6,348 nt of DNA from CAIJXO01 sp964485905 (GTDB taxonomy: Bacteria > Patescibacteriota > Minisyncoccia > Phycocordibacterales > GWA1-40-21), in assembly GCA_964485905.1 (NCBI GenBank), contig CAZAJY010000037.1:1-6348 (forward strand), given 5' to 3'. The position numbers and the translations under genes are program-made. Shown in pieces: positions 4,760 to 6,348 of this stretch; position 1 is the first letter of the stretch, and the number at the start of each line of letters is the position of its first letter. The notes below the pieces were generated by a model. The model searched no databases. It was not told where the DNA came from and saw only the letters and a list, made by a program, of their open reading frames with translations.

Positions 4760-5134
4760 ATGAATATTGGTTCAAATAAAATAATAATTCTTTTATGTTT
4801 GATCGCCATTATTATGGCTGGAGTTTTTTGCTCTGCTTATTTCCAGATGTCTAATTCTGATTGTCCGGGGTCAGCGCACAGTGACACTTGGTGCAGTAAT
4901 GTTTTTATTCATGGAAGTATTATTAGTACCGCGACTTTTTCCAGCCTATTTGTCCTATTATTAAGCCTGGTATTTTTTCTTTTCTTAAATTTAATCAGAA
5001 AGTCCAGAAATATCTGTTCTGTGGGCAAAATTCAGCGACCTCTTTACCATCGACAAACTTTTCATATATTAGACCCCTTGCAATTCGCTTTTTCCAATGG
5101 AATCTTACATCCTAAGAAGCCTAATACTTTCTAG
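4760..5134 (+). CDS. Two-helix membrane protein, first gene of the metal-handling cluster
   Basis: This 124-residue protein has hydrophobic segments at about 8-28 and 53-78. The loop between them (about 29-52) carries M30, C35, H40, C45 and H51, possible metal ligands outside the membrane. Helix 2 ends at a basic RKSR, placing the C-terminus in the cytoplasm. The tail ends in a distinctive block, LDPLQFAFSNGILHPKKP. I cannot assign a named family with certainty; the closing ILHPK motif seems familiar from small candidate-phylum membrane proteins, but that is memory, not a search. It is followed after 41 nt by the DUF411 gene, with an inverted repeat that includes its stop codon. A metal-related role is inferred only from position and the loop Cys/His. 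Confidence 0.65.
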   Translation: MNIGSNKIIILLCLIAIIMAGVFCSAYFQMSNSDCPGSAHSDTWCSNVFIHGSIISTATFSSLFVLLLSLVFFLFLNLIRKSRNICSVGKIQRPLYHRQTFHILDPLQFAFSNGILHPKKPNTF

Positions 5135-5162
5135 ATAGCCGAGAGTTTATTAGAAAGTATTA
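5122..5162. repeat. 12-bp perfect inverted repeat between cluster genes
   Basis: TAATACTTTCTA (5122-5133) and TAGAAAGTATTA (5151-5162) are perfect complements around a 17-nt loop. The left arm overlaps the stop of the first cluster gene, and the right arm ends 13 nt before the DUF411 start. No U-tract follows, so it is not a standard terminator. It could be an RNA stem tuning relative expression or an operator for a dimeric regulator. Confidence 0.7.
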
Positions 5163-5175
5163 ACTAAATAAAAAA

Positions 5176-5655
5176 ATGCAAAAGAAAGTTATCTTTCTAT
5201 CTGCACTTTTTGTTCTGATCTTGGGAACCTTATTTACATTTGCTCAGTTTAGTAAAGATGGGCAGAATATTACCGACTCAGTTCTGAGTGGGGTAGAAGC
5301 AACAATTTATAAATCACCCAGTTGTGGTTGTTGCGTGGGCTATAATGCAGAAATAAGGGGGCTCGGGGTTAAGACAAAAATTGTGGAAATAGAAAATATG
5401 CAAGAAATAAAGGATAAATATAATATTCCTAAAGATATGGAAAGTTGTCACACGACAATAATTGGCAATTACTTTATTGAAGGGCACATGCCTTTTGAAG
5501 CCGTGGAAAAACTACTGACGGAAAAGCCAGACATTAATGGTATTGCTTTGCCCAATATGCCAGCTGGAACACCGGGTATGCCAGGAATAAAATCTGGACC
5601 ATATAACATTTATCAAATCAAAGACGGAATTAGTTCTCTATATATTTCCATCTAA
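5176..5655 (+). CDS. DUF411 (CopG-type) copper-binding protein, exported
   Basis: The N-terminus has a hydrophobic segment at about 4-23 after MQKK, acting as a signal peptide or membrane anchor, so the protein should lie outside the cytoplasmic membrane. The rest matches DUF411: IYKSPSCGCCVGYNAEI with C50, C52 and C53; IPKDMESCHTTIIGNYFIEGHMP with C91, H92 and H104; and NGIALPNMPAGTPGMPG with its Met-rich turn. DUF411 includes the copper-resistance protein CopG, a thioredoxin-like fold that holds a copper cluster with its CxCC and CH ligands. All those residues are kept, so copper binding is likely; transport versus detoxification cannot be told. Length (159) is normal for the family. There is no SD. 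The gene lies 41 nt after the membrane-protein gene and 8 nt before the Cys-rich gene. Confidence 0.9.
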   Translation: MQKKVIFLSALFVLILGTLFTFAQFSKDGQNITDSVLSGVEATIYKSPSCGCCVGYNAEIRGLGVKTKIVEIENMQEIKDKYNIPKDMESCHTTIIGNYFIEGHMPFEAVEKLLTEKPDINGIALPNMPAGTPGMPGIKSGPYNIYQIKDGISSLYISI

Positions 5656-5663
5656 TTAAAAAT

Positions 5664-6140
5664 ATGAAAAAAAATTATAAATTTATAATTCTTATTGTAG
5701 CGGTGGTTATTGTTGCCTTTGTTTCGGGGCTTTTAGTCCCTGATGAATCCATTATCTTTGGGCTGTATCACCTGAATATGGTCAGTATGGAAAATATGGG
5801 TGAACATCGGGCGGATTTATTAGCTCATCGGGATGATATGGTCAAGGAAATGTTAAATAGCGGTAATTATCGCTGTTGTCTGATGAAGCCTTGTTCCTAT
5901 TGTATTGAAAAAACACCGGGGCATGGTTTGGGTGCTACCTGCGATTGTCTAAAAGATATTGTGGAGGGGCGACATCCTTGTGGAGAATGTATCGGCGAAA
6001 TATTAGAAGGTCATGGAAATAAATATCTGGCTGAGTATTTCCCGGCGGCGATTGCAGAAGAAATTGGGGTTCAATATTTGGATACCCTTAGGCAAATTAT
6101 TTCGGAGAAGTATGATGTGCCGATTGAGAAGTTAAGATAG
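5664..6140 (+). CDS. Membrane-anchored eight-cysteine protein, putative metal binding
   Basis: A single hydrophobic segment (about 7-25) follows MKKNYK, giving an N-terminal anchor with the remaining 130 residues outside. A helical, charged stretch with histidines (H48, H55) follows. The Cys-rich core spans 69-119: C71-C72, C77xxC80, C93xC95 and C106xxC109, with H87, H104 and H117 interspersed in PGHG, RHPCGEC and EGHGN. The C-terminal third (NKYLAEYFPAAIAEEIGVQYLDTLRQIISEKY) is helical and Cys-free. Paired CxxC, CxC and CC motifs suggest one or more bound metal ions, such as Cu(I) or Zn, or redox disulfides. The block resembles a conserved uncharacterised family, but I cannot name it. Its position 8 nt after DUF411 points to copper or soft-metal handling. 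It is the last gene before the shared terminator. Confidence 0.75.
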   Translation: MKKNYKFIILIVAVVIVAFVSGLLVPDESIIFGLYHLNMVSMENMGEHRADLLAHRDDMVKEMLNSGNYRCCLMKPCSYCIEKTPGHGLGATCDCLKDIVEGRHPCGECIGEILEGHGNKYLAEYFPAAIAEEIGVQYLDTLRQIISEKYDVPIEKLR

Positions 6141-6162
6141 CTAGTTTGATTTATAGATAAAT

Positions 6163-6194
6163 AAAAACACCTAAATGATTATTTTGGTGTTTTT
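6163..6194. terminator. Bidirectional terminator between the metal operon and ssrA
   Basis: AAAAACACC (6163-6171) pairs with GGTGTTTTT (6186-6194), extended by a few A-T pairs toward the loop. T-runs leave the stem in both directions (TTTTTATTTAT on the minus strand). It serves the plus-strand Cys-rich gene and the converging tmRNA gene. Confidence 0.88.
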
Positions 6195-6208
6195 ATTATG
6201 TAGTCGAG

Positions 6209-6348
6209 TGGAAGCGCCGAGAATTGAACTCGGGTGCAAAAGATATCCTAGATTGAATTTACAAGTGTAGCTTATCTTTTGTTTTTCGGAAATTAACCTC
6301 TGGATAAGCAAAACAGTTAATTTCTTATTTCCTTTGTGTCAGCGAAAG
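6209..6348 (-). ncRNA. ssrA: Transfer-messenger RNA, 3' part (5' end beyond window)
   Basis: Read on the minus strand, the RNA ends in a tRNA-like half: a T stem CCGAG/CTCGG (6233-6229 and 6221-6217) with a TTCAATT loop, the acceptor strand CGCTTCC (6216-6210) and discriminator A (6209). The following bases are CTC, so the CCA end must be added after transcription. Upstream lies a clear H-type pseudoknot: stem 1 is GAAATTAAC (6324-6316) with GTTAATTTC (6297-6289), and stem 2 is GCTTATC (6309-6303) with GATAAGC (6276-6270). GATAAGCTACACTTGTA occupies the place of the conserved CTAAGCATGTAG segment at the end of pseudoknot 4 in tmRNAs. No matching 5' acceptor strand (GGAAGCG) occurs within tRNA distance, which excludes an ordinary tRNA. 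tmRNA with SmpB frees stalled ribosomes and tags their products; the tag-coding part is not safely visible here. Confidence 0.88.

Noticed and set aside
600..5134. Shared ILHP tail in the proteins at 224-682 and 4760-5134
   Set aside because: Only four residues match and the surrounding tails differ, so common ancestry is not supported.
224..6140. Reassigned UGA codon (code 25 of some candidate phyla)
   Set aside because: All eleven genes end in TAA or TAG, which is suggestive, but none has an in-frame TGA and all are full length with the standard code. In AT-rich DNA the absence of TGA stops is weak evidence.
6209..6280. Ordinary tRNA gene on the minus strand
   Set aside because: The T arm and acceptor 3' strand are tRNA-like, but no 5' acceptor strand, D arm or anticodon arm fits within tRNA length, while a pseudoknot typical of tmRNA does.
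1..6348. CRISPR array, insertion sequence or transposase, toxin-antitoxin or prophage genes
   Set aside because: No spaced direct repeats, transposase-like frames or terminal inverted repeats were seen; all inverted repeats found are local hairpins.

Overview
The window is AT-rich (roughly one third G+C in most genes) and densely packed with short genes. The ribosomal cluster infC-rpmI-rplT, the trans-translation RNA ssrA and a beta-CASP ribonuclease are chromosomal housekeeping genes. Small proteins, nearly universal absence of Shine-Dalgarno (SD) sites, extended -10 promoters, an ssrA gene without an encoded CCA, and a Cys-rich protein of a type I associate with candidate-phylum genomes all suggest a Patescibacteria/CPR bacterium. 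That placement is inference; no 16S rRNA gene is present.

Layout. 1-223: the probable tail of an unseen gene, a terminator-like hairpin, and an extended -10 promoter. 224-2053 (+): a four-helix membrane protein followed after 6 nt by a beta-CASP metallo-beta-lactamase-fold RNase, ending in a perfect 13-bp bidirectional terminator. 2085-3157 (-): rplT, rpmI and infC, transcribed infC first from a good promoter at 3187-3215, with a TTG start for IF3. 3295-3528 (-): a small two-helix membrane protein. 3719-4024 (+): a short UPF0316/DUF5698-like membrane protein with a hairpin in its leader. 4218-4625 (-): a three-helix membrane protein with its own terminator. 4760-6140 (+): a three-gene set of a two-helix membrane protein, a DUF411 (CopG-type) copper protein and a membrane-anchored eight-cysteine protein. 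6209-6348 (-): the 3' part of tmRNA, cut by the window end and converging on the metal operon across a shared terminator. No gene-free stretch exceeds 300 bases.

How the genes work together. infC-rpmI-rplT supply translation initiation and 50S assembly, and ssrA rescues stalled ribosomes. The RNase probably acts in RNA processing or decay. The last three plus-strand genes look like a cell-envelope copper (or related soft-metal) handling module: DUF411 binds copper, and the next protein has CC, CxxC, CxC and CxxC clusters behind a membrane anchor.

The most unusual pattern is that two minus-strand membrane-protein genes (3295-3528 and 4218-4625) differ from everything else. They are about 50% or more G+C and have near-consensus SD sites, while the nine other genes have none. 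Each is also divergent from an AT-rich plus-strand membrane-protein gene, with the two promoters back to back.
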